Assembly: GCA_002327765.1 (NCBI GenBank)
Contig: DCUH01000007.1
Location: 1-6,837 of the forward strand
Source: a bacterium UBA2219
GTDB taxonomy: Bacteria; Desulfobacterota; Deferrimicrobia; Deferrimicrobiales; Deferrimicrobiaceae
DNA: 6,837 nt
Direction of reading: 5' to 3'
The position numbers and the translations under genes are program-made. The notes under the pieces are model-generated. The model searched no databases. It was not told the DNA's origin and was given only the letters and a program-made list of their open reading frames with translations. This document shows, piece after piece, positions 1 through 6,090 of the stretch. Position 1 is the first letter of the stretch. Each line of letters begins with the position of its first letter.

Positions 1-134
1 CCGTTGGGACCCAGGAAGCCGAAGATCTCCCCCTTTCGCACGGAGAAGCTCACGTCGCGGACGGCGAAGAAATCGCCGAACCGCTTCGTCAGCCCCCGGA
101 CGGAGACCGAGAACTCTTCCGGGGAGGGCGTCAT
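1..134 (-). CDS. ABC-2 exporter ATP-binding protein, second subunit (partial, N-terminus only)
   Basis: Only the first 44 codons are in the window; the gene runs off the left edge on the minus strand. The ATG at 134-132 overlaps the TGA of the preceding ATPase gene as ATGA, so the two are translationally coupled. The visible sequence holds the typical first strands of an ABC nucleotide-binding domain (RGLTKRFGDFFAVRDVSF, then KGEIFGFLGPNG) and stops inside the Walker A motif. It closely resembles the start of the C-terminal half of E. coli YbhF (there LTKKFGDFA and GEIFGLLGPNG). With the upstream ATPase it would form the two nucleotide-binding sites of one exporter. The intact GPNG beginning suggests a normal Walker A, unlike the variant GPDG in its partner. 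The rest of the protein and the permeases cannot be seen. Confidence 0.88.
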   Translation of the reverse strand, partial: MTPSPEEFSVSVRGLTKRFGDFFAVRDVSFSVRKGEIFGFLGPN

Positions 135-1069
135 TCCTTCGAGCCTTCCCGCCGCCGGCTCAGCACCGATACGAAGACGTCCTCTAGCCCCGGTGCGACC
201 GAGCGGATCCCGAGGACCGCGATCCCGGCGCCCGCCAGCGCCTCCCCCACAGCGTCGGCGGACAGGGAGGCTCCGCGCGACCCCGTGTGGATCCGGTCGC
301 CGAACAGCCCCACGTCGGCCCCGGGGAAGCGCCCTTCGAGCACGTCCCTGCCCCGCTTCGGGTCGGCGCACCGCACCTCGAGGATCGCCCCGGCGTGCAG
401 CCGCTTCACCTCGTCCGGCGTGCCGGACGCCAGGAGCCGCCCCTCGTGGAGCAGGGCAAGCCGCCGGAACCGCTCCGCCTCGTCGAGGTAGGCGGTGGAG
501 ACGAAGATCGTCACCTTCTCCTTCAGGAGGCGGTAGAGGATGTCCCAGAACTCGCGGCGGGAGACGGGATCGACCCCGTTGGTGGGCTCGTCGAGGAAGA
601 GCACGCGGGGGGTGTGGATGAGCGCGCAGGAAAGGCCCAGCTTCTGCTTCATTCCCCCGGACAGGTTGCCCGCGAGGCGCCGCCGGAACGGCCCCAGGCC
701 CGAGAAATCGAGGAGGGCCGGCTCCTTCTCCTCCCGCTCCCGGCGGGAGACCCCGTACAGGTCGGCGTAGAAGCGCAGGTTCTCGGAGACGGTGAGGTCG
801 GGGTAGAGCCCGAACCGCTGGCTCATGTAGCCGATGTCGCGCTGGACGGCAGCCGTCTCCGCGCGGACGGAGCGGCCCATCACCCAGGCGTCGCCGTCCG
901 TCGGGTCGAGGACCCCCGAAAGGAGCCGCATGACGGTCGTCTTCCCCGCGCCGTCGGGCCCCACCAGGCCGAAGATCTCCCCTTCCTCGACCGAAAGCGA
1001 AAGCCCCTCCACGGCGACGGCGGCGCCGAAGACGCGGCGCAAGCCCTCGGTCCGGATGGCCTCCGCCAC
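131..1069 (-). CDS. ABC-2 exporter ATP-binding protein, YbhF N-half-like
   Basis: This is a 312-residue cytoplasmic ATPase that would power an ABC-2 type exporter working with the HlyD-like adaptor encoded just upstream. Visible motifs are a Walker A variant GPDGAGKTT (residues 37-45), a Q-loop Gln at about 84 (GYMSQRFGLY), the signature LSGGMKQ (136-142) and Walker B FLDEP with the catalytic Glu at 161. The H-loop reads STAYLDEAE, so Ala193 sits where the switch His normally is. The blocks GPDGAGKTT, GYM-Q-FGLY-DLTV-ENL and LGPF--RLAG-LSGGMKQKLGL match the N-terminal half of E. coli YbhF from memory; YbhF has Ser at the same H-loop position. The start is GTG at 1069-1067, 15 bp after the HlyD stop, with a weak GGGG upstream. 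Residues after about 225 form a poorly conserved C-terminal extension. Substrate unknown; YbhF-type pumps are linked to cation and drug efflux. Confidence 0.93.
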   Translation of the reverse strand: MAEAIRTEGLRRVFGAAVAVEGLSLSVEEGEIFGLVGPDGAGKTTVMRLLSGVLDPTDGDAWVMGRSVRAETAAVQRDIGYMSQRFGLYPDLTVSENLRFYADLYGVSRREREEKEPALLDFSGLGPFRRRLAGNLSGGMKQKLGLSCALIHTPRVLFLDEPTNGVDPVSRREFWDILYRLLKEKVTIFVSTAYLDEAERFRRLALLHEGRLLASGTPDEVKRLHAGAILEVRCADPKRGRDVLEGRFPGADVGLFGDRIHTGSRGASLSADAVGEALAGAGIAVLGIRSVAPGLEDVFVSVLSRRREGSKE

Positions 1070-1084
1070 AGTCCCCGCGGCCCT

Positions 1085-2101
1085 TCAGCGGACCGCGATC
1101 GCGGCGTCCGCCGGCATTCCGGGAAGAAGCTCGCGCGCGGGATTGGGCACGTCGACCTTCACCCGGTAGACAAGCTTCACCCGCTCCTTGCGCGTCTGGA
1201 CGGTCTTCGGGGTGAACTCCGCCTGCTGGGAGATGAAGGAAACCCGCCCCTCGTACCGCTTCCCCGGGAAGGAATCGACGGTCACGACCGCGGCCTGCCC
1301 GACCTTCACGCGCCCCAGGTCGGTTTCCTCCACGTACCCGCGCAGCCAGACGTTGTCCAGCGCGCCCACCGTGACGATCGGGGTCCCCGCCGCGAGGTAA
1401 TCGCCCGGCTCCACGTTCTTCGAGAGGACCATCCCCCGCAGGGGAGAGAGGACCTCCGTGTACGACAGGCGCGTCTTCGAAAGCTCCAGGGCTTCCCTCG
1501 CCTGAAGCGCCTTCGCCCTCGCCTGGTCGATGGTCTCCTTCCTCGGCCCCTCCTCGACCAGACGGAGCCGCTCCCGCGCCTCCGTCACCCTCGCCTGCGC
1601 CACGCCGTGGGCCGCGTGCGCGGCCTCGTACTGTTGCCGGGCGATGATCTCCCTCCGGAACAGCTCCTCGTTGCGCCGGAAATCCTGCTCGAGCCGGTCG
1701 GCCTCCGCGCGGGCGCTCGCGAGGACCGCCCTCGCCGCGGCGATCTCCTGCGGACGCGATCCCGCTTCCAGCTCCCGGAGGGCGGCCTCCGCGGCCGAAA
1801 GCTCGGCCCGCCGGACGGCGGTTTCCCGCTCCAGGTCCGAGGCGTCGAGCCGCCCCACGAGCTGCCCCCGCTCGACCTCCATCCCCTCGTCCACCCGCCG
1901 CTCGGCCAGGCGGCCCGGGATGCGCGGGCTCACCTCCACCCGGGTCACCTCGATGTTCCCCGAGATCCGGACGACGCCTTCCTCCTCCGCGCCCCTCTGG
2001 CGCAGCGCGAAGAAGGCGGCCGCGGCCAGCGCCGCCGCGACGGCGACCCCGAAGACGGCCTTTTTTCGCTTCGACGGGTCCATCAGGAGGAATGATACCA
2101 T
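1085..2101 (-). CDS. HlyD/YbhG-like periplasmic adaptor (membrane fusion protein) of the ABC exporter
   Basis: This encodes a periplasmic adaptor of about 338 residues, anchored by one N-terminal membrane segment (VFGVAVAAALAAAAFFAL) after a basic KRKK stretch. It should link the inner-membrane ABC-2 exporter to the cell envelope. Next comes the first half of a biotinyl/lipoyl-like domain (PRIPGRL...VDEGMEVERGQLVGRLD), then a long Ala/Glu/Arg-rich helical hairpin, the second lipoyl half (LSPLRGMVLSKNVEPGDYLAAGTPI) and a beta-barrel segment. The block AEFTPKTV-T...LVYRV...LLPGMPA nearly matches E. coli YbhG (AEFTPKTVET...LVYRL...LRQGMPV), which pairs with YbhF. Start choice is open: ATG 2101-2099 has GGAAGAG a few bases upstream and is used here; ATG 2083-2081 gives MDPSKRKK directly before the membrane segment but has no Shine-Dalgarno sequence; a GTG at 2161 is also in frame but would crowd the divergent gene. 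It is the first gene of the leftward operon. Confidence 0.92.
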   Translation of the reverse strand: MVSFLLMDPSKRKKAVFGVAVAAALAAAAFFALRQRGAEEEGVVRISGNIEVTRVEVSPRIPGRLAERRVDEGMEVERGQLVGRLDASDLERETAVRRAELSAAEAALRELEAGSRPQEIAAARAVLASARAEADRLEQDFRRNEELFRREIIARQQYEAAHAAHGVAQARVTEARERLRLVEEGPRKETIDQARAKALQAREALELSKTRLSYTEVLSPLRGMVLSKNVEPGDYLAAGTPIVTVGALDNVWLRGYVEETDLGRVKVGQAAVVTVDSFPGKRYEGRVSFISQQAEFTPKTVQTRKERVKLVYRVKVDVPNPARELLPGMPADAAIAVR

Positions 2102-2175
2102 CGACTCTTCCGGCCGGATCGACGTAAACTGTTCTCGGAAAAATACCGGGGCTGCCGGCACCCCGCGAGGCGAAC
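2102..2175. promoter_or_regulatory. Divergent intergenic region with near-palindrome
   Basis: These 74 bp separate the divergent exporter operon (minus) and chorismate mutase operon (plus), so both promoters should lie in or near them. A near-palindrome at 2147-2165 (CGGGG-C-TGCCGGCA-CCCCG) is perfect except for one extra C at 2152. It sits 11 bp before the GTG start of the chorismate mutase and could be an operator or a leader hairpin. A weak sigma-70-like pair for the plus strand is TCGACT (2101-2106) and TAAACT (2125-2130) with 18 bp spacing, each matching consensus at 4 of 6 positions; this may be chance. The most AT-rich stretch is 2139-2145. I see no convincing minus-strand promoter. 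GAGG at 2167-2170 is the probable ribosome binding site of the plus-strand gene. Confidence 0.3.
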
Positions 2176-2463
2176 GTGGACATCGACGAGCTCAGGAAGC
2201 GGATCGACCTGATGGACGACGTGCTGCTGCGCGTGTTCAACGAGCGGGCGCGGATCGCCCTGGAGATCGGGCGCGTCAAGAAGGGGCTTGGGCTGCCGGT
2301 GTTCGACCCGGGACGCGAGAAGAGGATCTTCGCCCGCATGAAGGAGGAGAACCCCGGGCCGCTCGACGACGGCGCCGTCGTCCGGCTGTTCGAGCGCGTC
2401 GTCGACGAATCGCGCCGGCTGGAGCGGATCCGATCGCAGGAGGAGGGGCCGGGGGAATGCTGA
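2176..2463 (+). CDS. aroQ: Chorismate mutase, AroQ class
   Basis: This is a 95-residue, all-helical, monofunctional chorismate mutase, which converts chorismate to prephenate in the cytoplasm on the way to phenylalanine and tyrosine. The AroQ pattern is clear: DELRKRID (5-11), NERARIALEIGRVKK (22-36), LPVFDPGREKRIF (40-52) and a last helix with FERVVDESRRLE. Against the E. coli P-protein mutase domain by eye, Arg7, Arg24, Lys35, Asp44, Arg47 and Glu48 match catalytic residues Arg11, Arg28, Lys39, Asp48, Arg51 and Glu52. The length is normal for a stand-alone AroQ domain; no prephenate dehydratase or DAHP synthase part is fused. The GTG start has GAGG 5 bases upstream. There is no signal peptide, so it is not the secreted type. 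Its last 7 bases overlap the next gene, implying translational coupling. Confidence 0.93.
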   Translation: MDIDELRKRIDLMDDVLLRVFNERARIALEIGRVKKGLGLPVFDPGREKRIFARMKEENPGPLDDGAVVRLFERVVDESRRLERIRSQEEGPGEC

Positions 2464-2666
2464 TCATCATGAAGAAGAACGCCCCCGAAGAGGCGCTGGA
2501 CAACGTAAAGGGGTACCTGATCCACCGCGGGTTCGACATCCACCAGTCCACCGGCGCGAACCGCACCATCATCGGCGTCATCGGCGACACGGACTCCCTC
2601 GACGAGCGGGCCATCGAGGCGATGCCCGGCGTCAGCCAGGTGGTCCGGATCCGGAAGGACGAATGA
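2457..2666 (+). CDS. Stand-alone ferredoxin-like regulatory domain of DAHP synthase type (orphan)
   Basis: This encodes a 69-residue protein that aligns without gaps, from memory, to about residues 1-67 of Thermotoga maritima DAHP synthase, whose N-terminal ferredoxin-like (ACT-like) domain binds tyrosine and closes over the active site for feedback inhibition. Matching blocks are MLIIMKKNA (MIVVLKPGS), RTIIGVIGD (RTVIGIIGD) and PGVSQVVRI (DCVESVVRV). His29 and Ser31, which I recall as ligand contacts in the Thermotoga enzyme, are at the same positions. The catalytic (beta/alpha)8 barrel is absent: a TGA follows at 2664 and the next gene is a transporter, so this is not a simple frameshift of a fused enzyme. 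The ATG at 2457 overlaps the chorismate mutase end by 7 bases, with a GGGGG/AGGAGG-rich stretch upstream. The function is inferred: an aromatic amino acid sensor acting in trans on DAHP synthase or on the adjacent mutase. Confidence 0.85.
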   Translation: MLIIMKKNAPEEALDNVKGYLIHRGFDIHQSTGANRTIIGVIGDTDSLDERAIEAMPGVSQVVRIRKDE

Positions 2667-2667
2667 C

Positions 2668-3762
2668 GTGGACAGGAAGGTGATCGCCCAGGCCGTCGCC
2701 CTCGCACTCCTCGGCCTTTTGCTGTGGCTGGCCTACGCGGTCGTGAAGCCGTTCCTGATCGCCATCGGCTGGGCCGTGATGATCACCGTGGTCACCTACC
2801 CGATCTATGCCCGGCTGCGGCGGAAGCTCAAAGGGCGGACCGGGCTGGCGGCGGCCCTGATGGTCCTGGGGATCGTCGTCCTCCTCGTGGCGCCCACGAT
2901 CGCGTTGATCAGCACCCTCGGCCGCCAGGCGGCGGAGATCTACCCGAAGCTCGAGGAGCTCGTCGCCCGCGGAAACCCGATGGAGACGATCCACGGGAAG
3001 CTCGACACGTACAAGGACGCCCCGGTCCTCGGGACCCTGGCCGGGTGGGCCCAGGAGCTGCTCCCGCCTCCCGGCGGCCTGCGGACCAGCCTCCCGGAAG
3101 GGATGAAGAAGGTGATCGCGACCGTCACGGGGCTGCTCACGGCCGCCCTCTCGAACTTCCTCGTCTTCCTGGTCAACCTGTTCCTGACGCTCGCGGCGCT
3201 GGGAATCTTCTACGTCCGGGGGGAGGCGCTGACGGAGGAGGCGACGTCGCTTCTGCCGCTGCCGGAGGAGAGAGCGCGCGAGCTCATGGGCCGCCTCGCG
3301 ACGGTGACCCGTGCGGTGGTCAAGGGGGTGGGGCTCACCTGCGTCGCCCAGGGAGCGCTGGGCGGGCTGGGCTTCTGGGCGACCGGCCTTCCCTCCCCGC
3401 TGCTGTTCGGGACGGTGATGGCGTTCGGGGCGCTGATCCCCGTCGTCGGGACGGCGATCGTCTGGCTGCCCGGGGCCCTGTTCCTGCTGTTCACGGGAAA
3501 GACAGTGGCCGGCGTCGCGCTGATCCTCTGGGGCGCCATCGCGGTCGGCAACATCGACAACGTGCTGCGCCCCGTCCTGGCGGGCGGGGATCTCGGGATC
3601 CCGATGCCGCTATTGCTCGTCGGAATGATCGGGGGCGCGATCTCGTTCGGACTGACGGGGCTGGTCCTGGGGCCGCTGGTCCTGGCGACGCTCCTTTTCG
3701 TCCTGGAAGAGCGCCGCAGGAGGGATCCCGAGGCGGAAGCGCCGCCGCCCGCGGACGCCTAG
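2668..3762 (+). CDS. AI-2E family transporter (PF01594), polytopic membrane protein
   Basis: This is a 364-residue inner-membrane protein of the AI-2E/TqsA/YdiK family. Likely membrane segments lie at about residues 6-24, 27-45, 60-85, 153-183, 222-240, 245-277, 279-295 and 312-346, with a soluble stretch at about 86-150 between the third and fourth, as is usual in the family. Family hallmarks are KPFLIAIGWAVMITVVTYPIY near the N-terminus and, near the C-terminus, GALIPVVGTAIVWLPG, the GNIDNVLRP motif (294-302) and the FGLTGLVLGPLVLA ending. The tail after 347 is charged and Pro/Ala-rich. The GTG start lies one base after the preceding stop, with GGAAGGA about 8 bases upstream, so it is co-translated with the chorismate mutase pair. 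Members export varied small solutes or act in sodium/proton exchange; the name does not prove autoinducer transport. Its TAG stop overlaps the stop of the convergent ABC-F gene. Confidence 0.92.
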   Translation: MDRKVIAQAVALALLGLLLWLAYAVVKPFLIAIGWAVMITVVTYPIYARLRRKLKGRTGLAAALMVLGIVVLLVAPTIALISTLGRQAAEIYPKLEELVARGNPMETIHGKLDTYKDAPVLGTLAGWAQELLPPPGGLRTSLPEGMKKVIATVTGLLTAALSNFLVFLVNLFLTLAALGIFYVRGEALTEEATSLLPLPEERARELMGRLATVTRAVVKGVGLTCVAQGALGGLGFWATGLPSPLLFGTVMAFGALIPVVGTAIVWLPGALFLLFTGKTVAGVALILWGAIAVGNIDNVLRPVLAGGDLGIPMPLLLVGMIGGAISFGLTGLVLGPLVLATLLFVLEERRRRDPEAEAPPPADA

Positions 3763-5597
3763 GGCTCCTCTTCCCCGGGAGGGCCGAACTCCCGTTCCTT
3801 CGCAAGAAGCTCGTCGCCCAGCACGGAAAGCCGGTCGTAAAGCGCCTCGATCCGCCTGCGCGCCGTGGCGACGGACAGCGAAGCTTCCCGGATCGCCGGC
3901 CCGTCGTTGCGGACGGAGGCCTCGACGATCGCCGCCTCGTCCCTCGCGACCCGCTCCTCCAGGGATACGATCTCCCCCTCGACCTCCCCGATCGCCCCCC
4001 GCAGGCTTCCCAGCTCCCTCGACCTGCGCTCCACGAACTCGGCACGGCGGCGCCGCTGTTCACGACGGTTCTCCCGGGCGCCGGGCTCCGCGCGGGAAGA
4101 GGCGCCTTCGGCGCTCCAGCCGACGCGCTCGAGGAAATCGGCGTATCCGCCTTCGAACAGCTCCGTCTTGCCGCCGTCGAACACGACGAGCCGCGTCGCC
4201 AGCGCGGACAGGACGCGCTCCACGTGGGTGACGATGACCACCGCCCCCTCGAAAGCGTCGAGCGCCCCCAGGAAGGCGTCCACCGACTCCTGGTCGAGAT
4301 GGTTCGTCGGCTCGTCCAGCAGCAGCAGGTTCACGGGGGAGGCGAGGATCTTCGCGAGGAGCACGCGGCTGCGCTCGCCGCCGGAAAGCACCGAGATCCT
4401 CTTCTCCGCCGCATCCCCCCCAAACATCATCGCGCCGCACAGGTTGCGCACCTGGGTCCGCGTGAGGGACGGGTTCCCCTGCCGGACCTCCTCCTCGATC
4501 GAGAACGCCGGATTCAGCCGGTCCACGTTGGTCTGCCCGAAATAGCCGATCTTCACGTTCATCGAGGGCTTCACGGCGCCGGACGCCGGGGACAGCTCCC
4601 CGACCAGCAGGCGCAGCAGCGTCGTCTTCCCCTTCCCGTTCGGCCCGACGACGGCGACCCGGTCGCCCCGCGCCACGGCGAGGGAGAACCTCTCGATGAG
4701 GGGACGCGCGGGATCGTACCGGAAGGAGAGGCCGCGCGCCTCCAGCATCCACTTCCCGACGAACGACGCCTCGTTGAACCGGAAGTCCAGGTCCCGGATC
4801 TCCGCGAGCTTCTCGAGCCGCTCGTGGCGGGCCAGCAGCTTGATCCGCGACTGCACCGCCTTCGCCTTGGTGGCCTGCGCCCGGAACCGGTTGATGAAGG
4901 CCTCCGCCTCCTTCCGCTTCCGGTCGTCGTTCACCCGCGTCTGCTCGTGGATCGTCTCCTCCTGGAGGATCTGGGCGTACAGCTTCTCCGTCCCGCCCTG
5001 GAGCTTGCGGACCCGGCATCGGTGGATCGCCATCGTGTGGGTCGTGACGCTGTCCATGAAGTCCCGGTCGTGCGTGATCAGGACCAGGGCGCCCTTCCAG
5101 GCGCACAGGAAGCGGCGCAGCCATCGGATGGAGACGATGTCGAGGTAGTTGGTGGGCTCGTCCAGCAGGAGCAGGTCGGGCGCCGATACGAGCACCCGGG
5201 CGAGGTTGAGGCGCACCTGGAAGCCGCCCGACAGCTCGGCCGGCGCCCGCGACAGGTCGGCCTCGTCGAACCCCAGCCCCGCCAGGACGGCTTTCGCCCT
5301 GTACGTCTCGTCGGTCCCGTCCTCCCGGCGGGGAAGCGCGGACGCTGCCTCTTCGAGGACCGTCGGGCGGGGGAACTCGAGGCGCTGCGCGAGGTGCCCG
5401 ATCCTGTACCCGGAAGGGACGGCGATCGTCCCCTCGTCGGCCGACTCCTCCCCCAGGAGGATGCGGAAGAGGGTCGTCTTGCCGTGCCCGTTGCGTCCTA
5501 CGAGGCCCACCCGCTCGCCGGGGGCCACCTGGAAGGAAACCTCCTCGAACAGGACCTGTTTGCCGTAGGATTTGGACAGGCCGGAGACGGTCAGCAT
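3759..5597 (-). CDS. ABC-F family ATPase (YheS/Uup-like ribosome-associated factor)
   Basis: This is a 612-residue soluble protein with two ABC cassettes and no membrane segment, the ABC-F layout. ABC-F proteins bind the ribosomal E site and resolve stalled translation or protect against ribosome-targeting antibiotics. Cassette 1 has Walker A GRNGHGKTT (34-42), Gln71, signature LSGGF (122-126), Walker B LLLLDEPTNYLD (142-153) and His176. Cassette 2 has GPNGKGKTT (318-326), Gln355, LSGGE (404-408), LLLLDEPTNHLD (424-435) and His458. Both sites look catalytically complete (Glu147, Glu429). The interdomain linker (about 205-275, with FINRFRAQATKAKAVQSRIK) is the P-site-tRNA-interaction-motif region. 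After about 505 comes a charged coiled-coil tail, like the C-terminal extensions of Uup and related members. The ATG at 5597-5595 fits family starts (MLTVSGLSKSYG), but I see no Shine-Dalgarno sequence (CCGTCTCC precedes it). Whether it is housekeeping or resistance type cannot be told. Confidence 0.95.
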   Translation of the reverse strand: MLTVSGLSKSYGKQVLFEEVSFQVAPGERVGLVGRNGHGKTTLFRILLGEESADEGTIAVPSGYRIGHLAQRLEFPRPTVLEEAASALPRREDGTDETYRAKAVLAGLGFDEADLSRAPAELSGGFQVRLNLARVLVSAPDLLLLDEPTNYLDIVSIRWLRRFLCAWKGALVLITHDRDFMDSVTTHTMAIHRCRVRKLQGGTEKLYAQILQEETIHEQTRVNDDRKRKEAEAFINRFRAQATKAKAVQSRIKLLARHERLEKLAEIRDLDFRFNEASFVGKWMLEARGLSFRYDPARPLIERFSLAVARGDRVAVVGPNGKGKTTLLRLLVGELSPASGAVKPSMNVKIGYFGQTNVDRLNPAFSIEEEVRQGNPSLTRTQVRNLCGAMMFGGDAAEKRISVLSGGERSRVLLAKILASPVNLLLLDEPTNHLDQESVDAFLGALDAFEGAVVIVTHVERVLSALATRLVVFDGGKTELFEGGYADFLERVGWSAEGASSRAEPGARENRREQRRRRAEFVERRSRELGSLRGAIGEVEGEIVSLEERVARDEAAIVEASVRNDGPAIREASLSVATARRRIEALYDRLSVLGDELLAKEREFGPPGEEEP

Positions 5598-5605
5598 GGA
5601 GACGG

Positions 5606-5651
5606 ATTTGAAAACAGGGAGACCCCCGGAATCAGCCCCGGGCGGTCTCCC
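5606..5651 (-). terminator. Rho-independent terminator/attenuator hairpin between COG4315 gene and ABC-F gene
   Basis: On the minus strand the arm GGGAGACC at 5651-5644 pairs with its complement at 5624-5617, and CCCGG (5642-5638) pairs with CCGGG (5629-5625). This gives a 13-bp stem with one bulged base (5643) and an 8-nt loop (5637-5630). It is followed on the minus strand by TGTTTTCAAATC. The stem begins 34 bp after the stop of the secreted-protein gene, so it should end that transcript. It lies only 19 nt before the ABC-F start codon, so it may also act as a leader attenuator for that gene. The T tract is short and interrupted. Confidence 0.72.
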
Positions 5652-5685
5652 CGATGTGAAGAGCTTCCCGCGAAAATCCGCGGCG

Positions 5686-6090
5686 CTACGGCGCTGCTAC
5701 GTACCAGACTTCCCCCCTGCCGTGGCCGGTGGCGTCCCCGGCGGCCTTGTCCCCGGCGTAATAATAGAGCGGCCACCCCTTGTAGGTCGTCTGCTTCTTG
5801 CCGTCCTCCCGGGTGATGACGCCAAAATGCTCCGGGATCACGCCGGCGGGCGCCGCGACGGTTTCCCGGAAATAGAGAGGCCACCTCTCGACGCACTGGC
5901 CCGTGCACGCGCTTTTCCCTACCGAATCCTTCTTGTAAATGTACAGAGTCATCCCCTTTGCGTCGACCAGGAACTTCCCGATCCCTTCCTTCTCGGACAC
6001 CTTGACCGCATGGTGGTCGGACAAGGCGGGACCGGAAAAGGCCAGTCCCAGGACCAGAACGACCGCGAACGAAAGCAACCATTTCCGCAT
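5686..6090 (-). CDS. Secreted COG4315/PF03640-repeat protein
   Basis: This encodes a 134-residue exported protein. The signal peptide is clear (MRKWLLSFAVVLVLGLAFSGPALS, probable cut before DHH); there is no lipobox Cys, so it is likely periplasmic or secreted rather than a lipoprotein. The mature part carries two copies of the 'secreted repeat of unknown function' pattern: GMTLYIYKKDS...CTGQCVERWPLY (about residues 46-73) and GWPLYYYAGDKAAGD...GEVWYVAAP (105-134). These give the aromatic-x-aromatic-x-x-Asp signature of COG4315. Cys62 and Cys66 (CTGQC) could form a disulfide. The biochemical role of the family is not established. The ATG at 6090-6088 was chosen over the in-frame ATG at 6129 because GGGAGG sits 5 nt upstream and because the signal peptide then begins normally. 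It is apparently monocistronic, with the hairpin at 5617-5651 closing the unit. Confidence 0.9.
   Translation of the reverse strand: MRKWLLSFAVVLVLGLAFSGPALSDHHAVKVSEKEGIGKFLVDAKGMTLYIYKKDSVGKSACTGQCVERWPLYFRETVAAPAGVIPEHFGVITREDGKKQTTYKGWPLYYYAGDKAAGDATGHGRGEVWYVAAP

Noticed and set aside
287..2095. Long open plus-strand frame (about 600 codons) opposite the exporter genes
   Set aside because: The composition is Arg/Pro/Gly/His-rich with no domain pattern, and it lies antisense to two clear gene families. This is typical of GC-rich DNA with few stop codons in the shadow frame.
2086..2127. AGGAGG followed by ATG and an 11-codon frame on the plus strand
   Set aside because: The Shine-Dalgarno-like sequence is only one base from the ATG, the frame is tiny, and the bases lie at the start region of the HlyD-like gene. 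Probably coincidence.
2457..2666. The small FL-domain gene as a frameshifted remnant of a full DAHP synthase
   Set aside because: The sequence after its stop encodes an AI-2E transporter from its own start one base later; no barrel motifs are found in any frame downstream.
3762..3785. Short CTCC/GGAG hairpin near the convergent stops as a shared terminator
   Set aside because: It has only a 4-bp stem, no T tract on either strand, and lies within the ABC-F coding end.
2724..5816. Very long open plus-strand frame (about 1030 codons) across the transporter and ABC-F genes
   Set aside because: It crosses two real genes on opposite strands, starts in a shadow frame of the transporter and has low-complexity Arg/Gly/Pro sequence with no motifs.
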